Below are positions 34,078 to 43,454 of a DNA stretch of 64,000 nt, piece by piece. Position 1 is the stretch's first letter. Every line of letters starts with the position of its first letter. Source of the stretch: Tolypothrix sp. PCC 7910. GTDB lineage: Bacteria > Cyanobacteriota > Cyanobacteriia > Cyanobacteriales > Nostocaceae. Both the position numbers and the translations under genes were made by a program. The stretch lies in assembly GCF_011769525.1 (NCBI RefSeq), contig NZ_CP050440.1, positions 7,736,001 through 7,800,000 of the forward strand, in the 5' to 3' direction. Below the pieces are notes generated by a model. The model had not been told where the DNA came from, did no database searches, and saw only the letters and a program-made list of their open reading frames with translations.

Positions 34078-34776
34078 ATGATTGACCTTTATTACTGGAC
34101 GACTCCTAACGGACATAAAATTACAATTTTCTTAGAAGAAGTTAAACTTCCTTATAATATTATTCCTGTGAATATTGGTGCAGGTGACCAATTTAAGCCG
34201 GAGTTTTTGCAAATTTCACCTAATAATCGCATTCCTGCAATTGTTGACCATGAACCTGTAAATGGAGGCGCACCAATTTCGGTTTTTGAATCTGGTGCAA
34301 TTCTGTTATATTTAGCTGAAAAAACCGGGAAATTGATACCCCAAGATGTGCGGCAACGGGTTGAAGTCCTGCAATGGTTATTTTGGCAAATGGGGGGTTT
34401 AGGGCCTATGGCTGGACAGAACCACCACTTCAGCCAATATGCACCAGAAAAAATTGACTATGCGATTAATCGCTATGTCAAAGAAACTGGACGTTTGTAT
34501 GCAGTGCTGGATAAAAGATTAGCTGATAGAGAATTTGTAGCTGGCGATTATTCAATCGCTGATATTGCAGCTTATCCTTGGATTGTGCCTTATAAAAGCC
34601 AAAATCAAAAATTAGAAGATTTTCCCAATGTGCAGCGTTGGTTTGAGGCAATTAAGGCACGTCCAGCGACAATTCGCGCTTACGAAAAAGCAGAAGCATT
34701 TAAAAATCAAGCACTAGATATTGAGAAGTCGCGGGAGTTGTTATTTAATCAATCTGCACAAACAATTAAGCCTTAA
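34078..34776 (+). CDS. Glutathione S-transferase (nu/YfcG-like)
   Basis: 232 residues from ATG 34078, preceded by AGGGAG; the frame is open further upstream but only through heptamer repeats. The N-terminal thioredoxin-like domain starts MIDLYYWTTPNGHKITIFLE, the TPNGHK form typical of YfcG/Ure2p-like GSTs, with PNNRIPAIVD (cis-Pro) and ESGAILLYLAEK (glutathione gamma-Glu site). The helical C-terminal domain has WQMGGLGPMAGQNHHF and YSIADIAAYPWI. Such enzymes conjugate or reduce with glutathione, often as disulfide reductases. Proximity to RexT/TrxA2 suggests oxidative-stress relevance (inference). Confidence 0.92.
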   Translation: MIDLYYWTTPNGHKITIFLEEVKLPYNIIPVNIGAGDQFKPEFLQISPNNRIPAIVDHEPVNGGAPISVFESGAILLYLAEKTGKLIPQDVRQRVEVLQWLFWQMGGLGPMAGQNHHFSQYAPEKIDYAINRYVKETGRLYAVLDKRLADREFVAGDYSIADIAAYPWIVPYKSQNQKLEDFPNVQRWFEAIKARPATIRAYEKAEAFKNQALDIEKSRELLFNQSAQTIKP

Positions 34777-34804
34777 AAATTCTTGATCGTAGCGGATTGG
34801 AAAC

Positions 34805-34988
34805 ACTTGGTATAGACAAGATATGTAGGGACACAGCAATGCTGTGTCCTCAAAATAGTATGTTTTCAAATACTTGAAAACTGCTACAGAGCACGACATC
34901 CACAATCTCTCAGTATGTTCAATTATCTTACTAGTGCCATGCCCCTACAGATAAATTATCTGTGGCAAACATTATTTAACTTGGTATA
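34805..34988. repeat. Dispersed element flanked by ACTTGGTATA direct repeats
   Basis: A 184-bp segment begins and ends with ACTTGGTATA. It contains a perfect palindrome GGACACAGCA-A-TGCTGTGTCC (34829-34849), and its right end (34965-34986) matches the element after dnaE in inverted orientation. The 318-base spacer 34777-35094 shows no gene otherwise. Confidence 0.6.
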
Positions 34989-35094
34989 AGTACTTTAAAC
35001 ACTATATTAGGGCAGGTTTTTCTTACTGTTGCCCGTTCCCTGTCCTCTCCTTAAAGGGCATGGTAATCTCAATTACAGGACTCAACAAGTTAAC

Positions 35095-35907
35095 ATGACC
35101 TCAGCCAGCTATGCACCTCCTGTAGATCGCCTTTTAACCTATGGTGATTGTCGCAAATACAAAGAATGGCCAAATTATGTAGCAGAGCTTGGTCTTAAAC
35201 CTGAGCATATACCAGATTTAATTCGGATGCTTACTGATGAAGCGCTAATTTGGGCTGAATCTGATAGTGATGAGGTTTGGTCTACAATTCATGCTTGGCG
35301 ATCGCTAGGACAATTGAAAGCAGAGGATGCGATCGCACCTCTGTTAAATCTGTTTGAAGAAATGGAAGATGTTGACTGGGTTAGTACGGAAATGCCACGA
35401 GTATTTCAAATGATTGGCCCGGTGTCAATTTCAGCACTGAGTGCTTATCTGGTTGACTCTCAATATCATATCTATGCTAGAACTACAGCAGCAGATTGTA
35501 TTAGTGAAATAGGGCAACACTATCCAGAAGCAAGAACTGAATGTGTTAATGTTATTACCCAGCAACTAGCGCTATTTGCTAGCAATCATGGGGAATTTAA
35601 TGCCTTTCTCGTTGCTAACTTAATTAGTTTACAGGCTGTTGAGTCTGCTGATGTCATTGAGCAAGCTTTTGCAGCTAATTGTGTAATTCCTTTTATTGCC
35701 GGCGACTGGGGTGAGGTACAAGTTGCAATGGGACTGAAAACTCGTGAAGAAATCCCAGAACGCAGGTTCACTCATCAGGAGATGAGGGATTATTTTTCTT
35801 CTAATGATCAAACTGTGGATGATTCTAAAAATTCCCGTGGTTTTGCTCCAGGTGCTAAACTTGCAAAGAAAAAGTCAGGTAAAACTTCCCGTAAGAAGAA
35901 GAAATAA
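35095..35907 (+). CDS. HEAT-like repeat protein (DUF1186-like) with Lys-rich tail
   Basis: 270 residues from ATG 35095 (the frame is open upstream, but the sequence there looks non-coding). The body is all-helical with HEAT-like pairs: VWSTIHAWRSLGQLKAEDAI, APLLNLFEEMEDVDW and ISALSAYLVDSQYHIYART. This resembles DUF1186-type proteins. The C-terminus, from about 240, turns polar and ends in a strongly basic tail (AKKKSGKTSRKKKK), possibly a nucleic-acid or ribosome contact. No enzymatic motif. No clear operon partner. Confidence 0.7.
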   Translation: MTSASYAPPVDRLLTYGDCRKYKEWPNYVAELGLKPEHIPDLIRMLTDEALIWAESDSDEVWSTIHAWRSLGQLKAEDAIAPLLNLFEEMEDVDWVSTEMPRVFQMIGPVSISALSAYLVDSQYHIYARTTAADCISEIGQHYPEARTECVNVITQQLALFASNHGEFNAFLVANLISLQAVESADVIEQAFAANCVIPFIAGDWGEVQVAMGLKTREEIPERRFTHQEMRDYFSSNDQTVDDSKNSRGFAPGAKLAKKKSGKTSRKKKK

Positions 35908-35995
35908 CTAACATTCCTGAAGGGTAGCAACTGGCGTTCCAAAGTCCATTTTTTGGGCATGGACTCTTGACTCCCACACCCCGAAAATATTTGTG

Positions 35996-36015
35996 CCAGT
36001 TGCTTAAGTCCTGAT
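35996..36015. repeat. Dispersed 20-bp repeat, copy 2
   Basis: CCAGTTGCTTAAGTCCTGAT, one mismatch from the copy at 33186-33205, also preceded by GGACTCTTGACTC. Confidence 0.7.
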
Positions 36016-36176
36016 CAGTAAACTGATTCATGCATCAGAACTAATAAAATTCATCACTACGACTAAAAGTGTATTTTGCGGAACTTGCAGTTATCTAGAG
36101 CTATCTTCTTTGTATACTTACAAAGTGTCGTAGATACTTTCATAATGCAATCTCTGATCCTAAATTTTCAGATAAA

Positions 36177-36917
36177 ATGTTGCGCCTTTATCATCTTTTA
36201 ATTGGTGCTACCTTAGTAGCATTAATCCCAGTTGGAGTTAAATTTATTCCGCCTCTGTTTTCTGCCAACAATCCCCCGCAGAAAAACCCCGTAGTACAGC
36301 CATTAAATAAACCTAGTCCTAATGAAACACAAGAGAATATTTGGCAGAAGGTTTTGGCTAACAAAAGTGCGCCCAACAATTGGCAAGTGGTTCCTTGTAA
36401 GGGAAATACACCGCTTTTATGTGTCTCAGACCAAGGCAAACTTTTAGGTACAGTTGAGATTGGAGTTTACCCATTAGCAAAAAATCCCGATTTTCAAAAG
36501 AAGCTAGAAGCAGTTGGGATTCCCCCAGGTAGCAAAGTGGATTCCCAAAACCCTCAGTACCAAACTCAGATATTAACAGCACTGAAAGCTTGGGTAACAG
36601 ACTACTATAGTGCGATCTCTAAAGACCGTCAGGCTACATATAAAAACGAGATTATTTTCTCCAGTCATCCCCCCCAAACGGTAACAGTTGGGAAACTTCC
36701 AGGAATCCGCTATGGGTTTGTGGGAATAAAACGCCAAGGAGGAGTCCAAGAACAACATATTAGCCATGTAACCTTTGATGGTACTGCACTTTACGTGATT
36801 AGTAGTGCTTATGACCCAGCTTCAGCCACAGGCAAGTTTGATAAGTTAGATGATTGGGCCATTTTTCAACCATACTTATATGCGATCGCCGCCGATCTAA
36901 ATTTGACCCACAAGTAA
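36177..36917 (+). CDS. Exported or membrane-anchored hypothetical protein
   Basis: 246 residues. Residues 5-24 (YHLLIGATLVALIPVGVKFI) form a signal anchor or signal peptide, followed by a Pro/Asn-rich linker (about 25-55) and a globular part with NNWQVVPCKGNTPLLCVSD (two Cys that may pair), LGTVEIGVYPLA and HISHVTFDGTALYVISSAYD. No family is recognised; the layout suggests a periplasmic or lumenal domain. The gene converges on the 37101 gene, with a hairpin between them. Confidence 0.6.
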   Translation: MLRLYHLLIGATLVALIPVGVKFIPPLFSANNPPQKNPVVQPLNKPSPNETQENIWQKVLANKSAPNNWQVVPCKGNTPLLCVSDQGKLLGTVEIGVYPLAKNPDFQKKLEAVGIPPGSKVDSQNPQYQTQILTALKAWVTDYYSAISKDRQATYKNEIIFSSHPPQTVTVGKLPGIRYGFVGIKRQGGVQEQHISHVTFDGTALYVISSAYDPASATGKFDKLDDWAIFQPYLYAIAADLNLTHK

Positions 36918-37036
36918 TATATAGTGTAAGGTGAAAGGCTTATCATTAAAATCCCAGGGTGCAAGGGGAAAAATGAAGGGTTTTTTTCACTCTATCTTTC
37001 CCCTAGTAACCTTTTTACATAATTCGATTTATTGAT

Positions 37037-37090
37037 AATTGGTATGAGTAATAGATAACTACAAACATTACCCATTACTCAATACCAATT
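37037..37090. terminator. Bidirectional hairpin between convergent genes
   Basis: AATTGGTATGAGTAAT pairs with ATTACTCAATACCAATT (one bulged base) around a 21-base loop. Lying between convergent genes, it could end transcription both ways. The arms are built from the TTGGTAA/ATTACC heptamer vocabulary, so it may be an inverted STRR pair. Confidence 0.55.
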
Positions 37091-37100
37091 ACCTATGAAA

Positions 37101-37988
37101 TTAAATCTCAGCCACAGCTCGTTCAATCAAACGACGCGCCAGAGTTTGCGTACCTGTGTGTTCATAGTAATTGGTTGCTACATCCAAAAACGCTGCTAGA
37201 TAATCTAATTTACTATCCGAAAATTCGACGAAATTTTGTAAATGACCGACAACAGTTTGTGGTGTTAAATTATTGGAAACCACAAGACCATTCATCCAAC
37301 CTTTAACAGAATCAAAGCTTTCACCAATAAAGTTCAGCTTACTGCCAGCATTGTTACCAGGAATAACATCTTTGATACCTTGAAAAGTTGAACTTTGTTC
37401 TAACTCCTGGGGATTTGTTTGACTTAGCCCAGATATAGCTTTGCTAATAAAGTCAGGCCCCAAAGGTATCAAACCGTCAACGCAGACTAATGCAACCATC
37501 CGAATCAATGATTCACCGCTATACTCTCCTAAAGAAGCGACAAAATCACCAATGCTGTCTCCGGGAATGCCATTAATTTGGCAGAAAGCTACCAATTCGG
37601 CCACAACTTTTAATGTCAAGTCAATAGTTTGGGCTTTGTCAGGTTTGGGAGTGACACTATTTAAAAAACCTAACAAGGGAATTTTTTCGCCCACCTTATT
37701 AGCTAAAGCTGCTGCACCTAGGGCTTTATCTGTACCATCAACGGTTTGATATAGCCACAAAGCTGTTTGGTATCCTTGGGATTTATCGTTGAAAAGATAA
37801 ATTGCCCGTTCGCCAATTTGCTGAATCAGGGCTTCGTCACTTTCACCAGTCACGGTTTTAATGGTGTTGACAAACCCTACAGTATTTTGCCACTGACCAG
37901 GAGCCACAAAATCTAGGGCGTTCAACATAGAAACAGTCAAATTACTGGTTGGTAGTTCATCAACCAACTGAAAAATCGGTTTAATCAA
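37101..37988 (-). CDS. All-helical hypothetical protein
   Basis: 295 residues, soluble, predicted almost entirely helical, with Gly/Pro-marked turns. No signal peptide or membrane helix. Segments such as LNALDFVAPGQWQNTVGFVN, QQIGERAIYLFNDKSQGYQT and AAALANKVGEKIPLLGFLNS show no catalytic motif that I recognise. It looks like a conserved cyanobacterial protein without assigned function. Start ATG at 37988 follows an AAGGAG sequence. It lies upstream of, and on the same strand as, no obvious partner. Confidence 0.6.
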   Translation of the reverse strand: MIKPIFQLVDELPTSNLTVSMLNALDFVAPGQWQNTVGFVNTIKTVTGESDEALIQQIGERAIYLFNDKSQGYQTALWLYQTVDGTDKALGAAALANKVGEKIPLLGFLNSVTPKPDKAQTIDLTLKVVAELVAFCQINGIPGDSIGDFVASLGEYSGESLIRMVALVCVDGLIPLGPDFISKAISGLSQTNPQELEQSSTFQGIKDVIPGNNAGSKLNFIGESFDSVKGWMNGLVVSNNLTPQTVVGHLQNFVEFSDSKLDYLAAFLDVATNYYEHTGTQTLARRLIERAVAEI

Positions 37989-38132
37989 AACAATCTCCTT
38001 ATTGTGGTGATGTAATTTTTATTTCTCTTGTGCAGCTTATACCAATTTTGGATTTCAGCTTTGAGCCTTGAAAACCTGGAACAAAAGGCTGCTTCCAGAT
38101 TCTCAAACAATACTAACTATGCCAATTTCGTA

Positions 38133-38642
38133 TTATTTGAGTCTCGCTAAACCATTCAAATCGAATTTTTCTAACCAAGCTTCTCTGTCTGTGGCTGTAA
38201 ATGTTGGGTCTTTGGAAATTGCTTTTACTTGGTATTTACCAACCAAAATTGAAGTTTGAGTATTACCAAGTGTGACTGCAGGATAACCAGCAACTTTTTT
38301 GCTACTATTAGAGAATTTTGCTGCTGCAGTGGGAGTACTAGTTGTGTCGGAAATGGCTAGTTGCGCTACAACCTTGCCACCTTTTTTCAAGTTCGCTTCT
38401 GAAAAGCCTTTTTTCTCTTGAGTATAAACGCGTTGGTAGCCGTCCCCTCCACTGGGGAAGAACTGGTTCAATTTACTACCCTGAGTTGCATTTTTGGCAA
38501 CTGCTTGACCACTTTTTTGGCGACTGCTTTCTTGCTGTGCCTGATCAAACCGTCCAGGGGTTTTAGCGCTACAGGCTGATGTCAGCAATAATACTGATAG
38601 TAACAAAGCAGCTAAAATCCTACGCCCACGGGTTAAAGTCAT
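38133..38642 (-). CDS. Small lipoprotein, unknown function
   Basis: 169 residues from ATG 38642 with AAGGAGAAG upstream (the frame is open 36 bases further). Basic start MTLTRGRRILAALLLSVLLL followed by lipobox LTSAC makes it a lipoprotein. A Gln/Ser/Lys linker leads to a compact domain: NQFFPSGGDGYQRVYTQEKK, KVVAQLAISDTTSTP, and a C-terminus with TDREAWLEKFDLNGL. No known enzymatic motif. It lies just downstream of the ATP synthase operon on the same strand but beyond that operon's terminator. Confidence 0.72.
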   Translation of the reverse strand: MTLTRGRRILAALLLSVLLLTSACSAKTPGRFDQAQQESSRQKSGQAVAKNATQGSKLNQFFPSGGDGYQRVYTQEKKGFSEANLKKGGKVVAQLAISDTTSTPTAAAKFSNSSKKVAGYPAVTLGNTQTSILVGKYQVKAISKDPTFTATDREAWLEKFDLNGLARLK

Positions 38643-38846
38643 GTTTAGCTTCTCCTTAATGCTTGAGCTTTGAGGCAATTATCAGCGCTTGTCAGGAGTT
38701 TCGCAAGAAACTTTACTTTTTGATAATTATTGGTGAGTATCCTGGATTACAGATGTGTTGGAGGATTGGGGACTGGGAATAAGGGAGATGAGGAAGAATC
38801 GCAATGATTTTTGAATCTAGCAAATAATGGCTGATAGCAACCACTA

Positions 38847-38893
38847 AAAATAGCCAATCGCTAATGTTCTAACAACCAGCAATTGGCTATTTT
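38847..38893 (-). terminator. Intrinsic terminator of the ATP synthase operon
   Basis: AAAATAGCCAAT and ATTGGCTATTTT make a perfect 12-bp stem with a 23-base loop. On the minus strand the last arm runs into TTTTT. It sits 25 bases beyond the gamma-subunit stop. Confidence 0.85.
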
Positions 38894-38917
38894 GTATAAC
38901 TAACAATTGACAAATCC

Positions 38918-39865
38918 CTAAGTTAATGCTTCAGCACCACCAACAACTTCTAGAAGTTCTTGAGTAATTGCAGCTTGTCGAGCTTTGTTGTAAGACAACG
39001 ATAGGGTTCTAATCAATTCACCTGCGTTGTCGCTGGCGTTGTTCATCGCCGTCATCCGTGCAGCTAGTTCACTAGCTGCTGATTCTTGTAATGCCCGTAA
39101 TAGCTGGTTACCCAAATATAAAGGCAATAGGGAATCCAGAATTTGCACTGGATCTTGTTCAAAAATCATGTCGCGGGGGAAAGGACGAGCTTCGGTAGTC
39201 ACTTTTTGGCGTTCTACTTCAAATTGACCACCACGGGTTGTTAACCGGAAGATTTCGTCATCCGCGGCTTCTAAACCTTGAGGATCTAAAGGAAGCAGGG
39301 TTTGCACAACTGGACGTGAGCTAACCAAGGAAACAAATCGGGTGTAGATTAATTCGATGCGGTCTACACTTTCCGACAGGAACAAAGACAGCAATTCGTC
39401 AGCAATCTTTGTTGCTTCTGCTGCGGTAGGAATTTGTTCTAAGCCGCTGTAGGTAGCATCAATGGGTTGGTCACGGCGTTGGAAGTATTGGATAGACTTG
39501 CGTCCTACCAAGACAAATTTGTAATTTATACCTTCGGCTTGGAGTTCCTTGGCGCGGTTTTCAGCGCGGCGAATGACGTTACTATTGTAACCGCCACATA
39601 GACCGCGATCGCCTGCAATGACTAACAGACCTACTGTTTTAACTTCCCGTTTTCTCAACAGGGGTAAGTTGGCTTCTTCAAACCGCAGCCGGGTTTGCAA
39701 ACCATATAAAACTTGCGCTAGTTTATCAGCAAAAGGACGGGTAGCTAATACTTGCTCTTGCGCCCGGCGTACTCTCGCCGCAGCTACCAGCCGCATGGCT
39801 TCTGTGATTTTTTTGGTGTTTTTGACCGACTGAATGCGATCGCGTATTGCTTTAAGATTGGGCAT
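38918..39865 (-). CDS. atpG: ATP synthase gamma subunit
   Basis: 315 residues of the central-stalk subunit (named atpC in many cyanobacterial annotations). N- and C-terminal coiled-coil helices are clear: [20 protein letters not shown] and [38 protein letters not shown] is the conserved Rossmann-like strand. The cyanobacterial/chloroplast-type insertion near residues 195-240 ([17 protein letters not shown] and after) is present but lacks the Cys pair used for thiol regulation in plants. Last gene of the operon, with an intrinsic terminator behind it. It couples proton flow to rotation at the thylakoid membrane. Confidence 0.97.
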   Translation of the reverse strand: MPNLKAIRDRIQSVKNTKKITEAMRLVAAARVRRAQEQVLATRPFADKLAQVLYGLQTRLRFEEANLPLLRKREVKTVGLLVIAGDRGLCGGYNSNVIRRAENRAKELQAEGINYKFVLVGRKSIQYFQRRDQPIDATYSGLEQIPTAAEATKIADELLSLFLSESVDRIELIYTRFVSLVSSRPVVQTLLPLDPQGLEAADDEIFRLTTRGGQFEVERQKVTTEARPFPRDMIFEQDPVQILDSLLPLYLGNQLLRALQESAASELAARMTAMNNASDNAGELIRTLSLSYNKARQAAITQELLEVVGGAEALT

Positions 39866-39975
39866 ATTCTTTTCCTCAGTAGTTAGTCATTTGTCCTTTG
39901 TCCTCTCTTACAAAGTTCTGATCGCCGGAAGCCGGCGCTCCGACTTTGCGCTTTGTCATTAGTCACTAGTTCTTT

Positions 39976-40010
39976 CCCAATGACCAATGACCAATGACTA
40001 ATGACTAATT
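39976..40010. repeat. AATGACC/AATGACT heptamers between atpA and atpG
   Basis: Five AATGAC(C/T) units within the otherwise compact ATP synthase operon, ending at the atpA stop codon. Confidence 0.85.
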
Positions 40011-41529
40011 ACGCTGTTGCTTTGAAGGTCTTTTTGAATTCGGTTAGTGCTTCTTTCAAAGCAGCTTCTTCTGCGTCACCCAGTGCTTTGGAAGATTTTA
40101 CTGCTTCAGCGTACTGAGGTTTGCCAGTCTTCAAGTAATCGCGGAGACCTCTGGTAAAGGTGGTAACTTTGTCTACAGCGATATCATCTAAGTAACCGTT
40201 GATACCTGCGTAGAGAATTGCTACTTGCTCGTATACAGACAGTGGGTCATTTTGGGGTTGCTTCAACAGTTCCCGTAAGCGCTGACCACGTGCCAACTGG
40301 TCTTGGGTAGCTTTATCTAAGTCAGAAGCAAATTGCGCGAAGGCTTGCAGGTCGTCAAATTGTGCTAGTTCCAATTTAATCTTACCGGCAACTTTCTTCA
40401 TTGCCTTGGTTTGAGCCGCAGAACCTACACGGGATACGGAGATACCGGGGTTTACAGCGGGACGGATACCAGCGTTAAATAAGTCAGAAGATAAGAAGAT
40501 CTGACCGTCGGTAATAGAAATTACGTTGGTGGGGATGTATGCTGATACGTCACCTGCTTGGGTTTCGATGATGGGTAGAGCGGTCATGCTACCTTTACCC
40601 AATTCATCACTGAGCTTCGCTGCTCTTTCTAACAAGCGAGAGTGAATATAGAATACGTCTCCGGGGTAAGCTTCTCGTCCGGGTGGACGACGTAGGAGCA
40701 AGGACATTTGCCGGTAAGCTTGCGCTTGCTTGGAGAGGTCATCGTAAATGACGAGAGTGGCTTTGCCTCTGTACATGAAGTACTCAGCAATGGTGGCTCC
40801 GGTGTAAGGAGCGAGGAATTGTAGGGTTGCAGGGTCACTGGCGTTAGCGGCGACGACTACGGTGTAGTCCATTGCGCCTTTGTCTTGCAGTGTTTGGACA
40901 ACGTTAGCAACGGTGGAAGCTTTTTGACCAACGGCAACGTAGACACAAACTACATCTTCACCTTTTTGGTTGATGATGGTGTCAATTGCGATCGCGGTTT
41001 TTCCGGTTTGGCGGTCACCAATGATTAACTCCCGCTGACCACGACCGATGGGAATCATGGAGTCGATAGCTGTAATCCCGGTTTGCATCGGTTCGTGTAC
41101 AGAACGACGAGCAATAATACCAGGTGCTGGAGATTCAATCAAACGGTTTTCTGTGGTCTTGATATCTCCCTTACCATCGATGGGACGACCTAAGGCATCA
41201 ACCACGCGTCCAATCAAAGCTTCCCCTACGGGTACTTGGGCAATTCTACCAGTAGCAGTTACAGAGCTACCTTCTTGAATTTCCCGACCTTCACCCATTA
41301 ACACCGCACCGACGTTGTCTTCTTCTAAGTTTTGGGCGATGCCAACTGTACCGTCTTCAAATTCCAATAGCTCCCCAGCCATAGCCTTTTCCAGACCATA
41401 GATCCGGGCAATACCGTCACCTACTTGGAGTACGGTACCGACGTTAGCAACTTTGACATCTTGGTCGTATTGCTCGATTTGCTGTTGAATAATGCTACTA
41501 ATTTCGTCAGGTCTGATTGAAATGCTCAT
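40009..41529 (-). CDS. atpA: ATP synthase alpha subunit
   Basis: 506 residues of the F1 alpha subunit, which binds nucleotide at the non-catalytic sites. The N-terminal beta-barrel begins after [20 protein letters not shown]. The P-loop is GDRQTGKTA (near residue 171), with the arginine-finger region in the [19 protein letters not shown] block and [20 protein letters not shown] as family signature. Length is normal. It lies between delta and gamma, the standard order of cyanobacterial atp operons, with beta and epsilon encoded elsewhere. Confidence 0.98.
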   Translation of the reverse strand: MSISIRPDEISSIIQQQIEQYDQDVKVANVGTVLQVGDGIARIYGLEKAMAGELLEFEDGTVGIAQNLEEDNVGAVLMGEGREIQEGSSVTATGRIAQVPVGEALIGRVVDALGRPIDGKGDIKTTENRLIESPAPGIIARRSVHEPMQTGITAIDSMIPIGRGQRELIIGDRQTGKTAIAIDTIINQKGEDVVCVYVAVGQKASTVANVVQTLQDKGAMDYTVVVAANASDPATLQFLAPYTGATIAEYFMYRGKATLVIYDDLSKQAQAYRQMSLLLRRPPGREAYPGDVFYIHSRLLERAAKLSDELGKGSMTALPIIETQAGDVSAYIPTNVISITDGQIFLSSDLFNAGIRPAVNPGISVSRVGSAAQTKAMKKVAGKIKLELAQFDDLQAFAQFASDLDKATQDQLARGQRLRELLKQPQNDPLSVYEQVAILYAGINGYLDDIAVDKVTTFTRGLRDYLKTGKPQYAEAVKSSKALGDAEEAALKEALTEFKKTFKATA

Positions 41530-41592
41530 GTGTCTAACTTTTTTTCTTGGGAGACGGAACAGAGTAATCGGTTCACCGAAACTACTGAATTT

Positions 41593-42147
41593 CTATGAAC
41601 TGCTTAAGCGCAAGGAAAGGCGGCGCAACTGACCCCGTAAACTAGCGTCAATTACCTGCGATCCTACTTTAATGATCAAACCACCAATTAAGTCGCGGTC
41701 GGTTTTGATTTCCAGTTCTACTTGGCGAGCATTAGTGATGGCAAGAACCTTGTCTTTTACAGCTTGTTGTTGAGCTTCTGTGAGGGGAACAGCTGAAGTA
41801 ACTTCCGCTAACACGGTTTGATTCAGCTGGCGCAACAACGCTAAATACTGCTGTAAAATCTCTTCCAAGAAGAAAATCCGGCGCTTGTCTACCAGCAACT
41901 GCAAAAATCTGCGTAAGTACTGATTTGCGCCATCACCCAATATTTGAGTGATCACTGCTTTTTTCCGTTCAGGCTGAATAAACGGGTTGTCAATTAAGTT
42001 TTGCAGTGGCGCTGAATTTTTCAACAAATTCAGTAATGACCGCGCATCTTCACCAAATTCTTCTGTCAGATTTTGGGATTGAGCAATTGACATCAAAGCC
42101 TGTGCGTAAGGTTGGGCGATTTCGGCTGTTTCTACATTACTTTTCAT
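41593..42147 (-). CDS. atpH: ATP synthase delta subunit
   Basis: 184 residues of the F1 delta (OSCP-like) subunit that ties the peripheral stalk to F1. The six-helix N-terminal domain contains IAQPYAQALMSIAQSQNLTE, and the C-terminal domain has VTSAVPLTEAQQQAVKDKV and the signature LIGGLIIKVGSQVIDASLRG. The start codon overlaps the stop of atpF by one base, giving translational coupling. In chloroplast-style nomenclature it is atpD. Confidence 0.96.
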   Translation of the reverse strand: MKSNVETAEIAQPYAQALMSIAQSQNLTEEFGEDARSLLNLLKNSAPLQNLIDNPFIQPERKKAVITQILGDGANQYLRRFLQLLVDKRRIFFLEEILQQYLALLRQLNQTVLAEVTSAVPLTEAQQQAVKDKVLAITNARQVELEIKTDRDLIGGLIIKVGSQVIDASLRGQLRRLSLRLSSS

Positions 42148-42704
42148 CAGCTTCCTCCCACCTGTGCGATACTGCGGTCAATTATTGTTTGTTGAACATC
42201 GTCAGCAATACCAGTCCGCAGTTCTGACTCGACTTTTTGCAATGCTAATGCAGCTACCCGCTGCCGTAATTCGGTCAGCGCTCGCTCTCTTTCTGTGTTC
42301 AAATCTGCTGCTGCTGTTTGTTGCAAGCGTTCTACGTCTTGCGCTGCTTTTGCCAACAGAGCTTCTTTAGCCGCTTGGGCGCTTTCTTCGGCAGCTTTGC
42401 GGATGCGTTGCGCCTCTGCCTGAGCTTGAGTTAACTGCTCTTGTGCCTGAGATAAAGCAATTTGTGCCTCTTTTTGGCGCTTTTCTGCTTCCCGAACTGC
42501 GGTTTCAATATTTGACCGTCGCTCGGTGAGGATATTGCTTAAAACTTTACGTCCGAAGTAGAATAATATGCCAACCAGAATCGCTAGGTTAATGAGATTG
42601 GTTTCAAACAAGTCTAGGTTTAGACCGAAACCACCTTCAGCTGCGCCTTCTGCTAATTCAGAGTGTTCTGTGGCAAGTAATAAGAATGTGCCCATGTTAC
42701 CCAT
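42147..42704 (-). CDS. atpF: ATP synthase b subunit
   Basis: 185 residues: a short lumenal N-terminus, one membrane helix (about 32-52, [20 protein letters not shown]) and a long charged coiled coil ([20 protein letters not shown] onward) forming one arm of the peripheral stalk. Two ATGs nine bases apart (42704 and 42695) can start it. The stop overlaps the atpH start. A 190-base leader upstream carries tandem hairpin repeats (42741-42809). Confidence 0.95.
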   Translation of the reverse strand: MGNMGTFLLLATEHSELAEGAAEGGFGLNLDLFETNLINLAILVGILFYFGRKVLSNILTERRSNIETAVREAEKRQKEAQIALSQAQEQLTQAQAEAQRIRKAAEESAQAAKEALLAKAAQDVERLQQTAAADLNTERERALTELRQRVAALALQKVESELRTGIADDVQQTIIDRSIAQVGGS

Positions 42705-42740
42705 CTACAAGTGCGCTGCTCGCTTGCTAATACGTTGTAT

Positions 42741-42809
42741 TTTCCCCAAGGGAAATAAAGTTCCTTAACCTCCCCAAGGAAATCAAGTTTCTTAACTTCC
42801 CGAAGGAAA
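42741..42809 (-). repeat. 2.6 tandem 27-bp hairpin repeats in the atpF leader
   Basis: On the minus strand the units read TTTCCTTCGGGAAGTTAAG..., TTTCCTTGGGGAGGTTAAG... and TTTCCCTTGGGGAAA. Each can form a small hairpin, the first (5'-most in the transcript) being a C-UUCG-G tetraloop. They lie between the b' and b genes, where they may stabilise or help process the operon mRNA. Confidence 0.75.
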
Positions 42810-42894
42810 AAAGTGCCTTTTTTGACACTTAATTAAGCGCTTCTTGGCAATTGCCCTTCTGCGCGTATGCTTTCACAGAACCTAATACTGTCGC

Positions 42895-43326
42895 TTATCT
42901 AGCGAGAGCCGGCCCTAATAGTTTTTCTAGAATCTGTCTGCTTAGAGCATCAACTTGTTGTTCTAACTCGCTAAAAGCTTGTTGTTTTTGTTGCTCTATT
43001 TCAATAGCAGCTCGTTCTCTTTCTTGTTGAGCTTCCTGTTGCGCTTCAGCGATTTTTTGGGCAGTAATTTTCTTAGCTTCCAACTGAGCTGCTTCTATAG
43101 CCGCTTGCGATTGCCTGCGAGCGTCTGCTAGTTGTTGCTCATATTCCTGGGTTAAGCGTTCGGCTTTAGCCAAGCGTTCTTTGGCATCAAGGGTATTCGT
43201 TCGGATGTAATTATCGCGATCGTCCAGCACCTTGGTCAGTGGCTTATAGAAAATTACATTCAACAAAGCTGCTAACAACAGGAACTGCAATGCCATCAAT
43301 GGCAAAGTAGCATCGAAATCAAACAT
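42895..43326 (-). CDS. atpF': ATP synthase b' subunit
   Basis: 143 residues: an N-terminal membrane helix (about 8-27, [20 protein letters not shown]) and a coiled-coil stalk rich in Ala/Gln/Glu ([20 protein letters not shown]). Photosynthetic organisms use the b/b' heterodimer as peripheral stalk instead of the b2 of most bacteria; this gene is named atpG in some cyanobacterial annotations. It follows atpE and precedes the repeat-bearing spacer. Confidence 0.95.
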   Translation of the reverse strand: MFDFDATLPLMALQFLLLAALLNVIFYKPLTKVLDDRDNYIRTNTLDAKERLAKAERLTQEYEQQLADARRQSQAAIEAAQLEAKKITAQKIAEAQQEAQQERERAAIEIEQQKQQAFSELEQQVDALSRQILEKLLGPALAR

Positions 43327-43454
43327 TTCTCTCCTCTTTGGCTGGAGTAGCAGTGTTCATGGCTAGCAATAACATCCAACCGTTTATATTTTAGGAACCC
43401 TTAGCCAACAAGGGTCACTTACATCAGAACGACTAAATACCCAAAAGATTTTAA

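Noticed and set aside
40629-41278. Open frames opposite or within atpA
   Set aside because: Shadows of a highly conserved gene; no start signals or protein-like composition.
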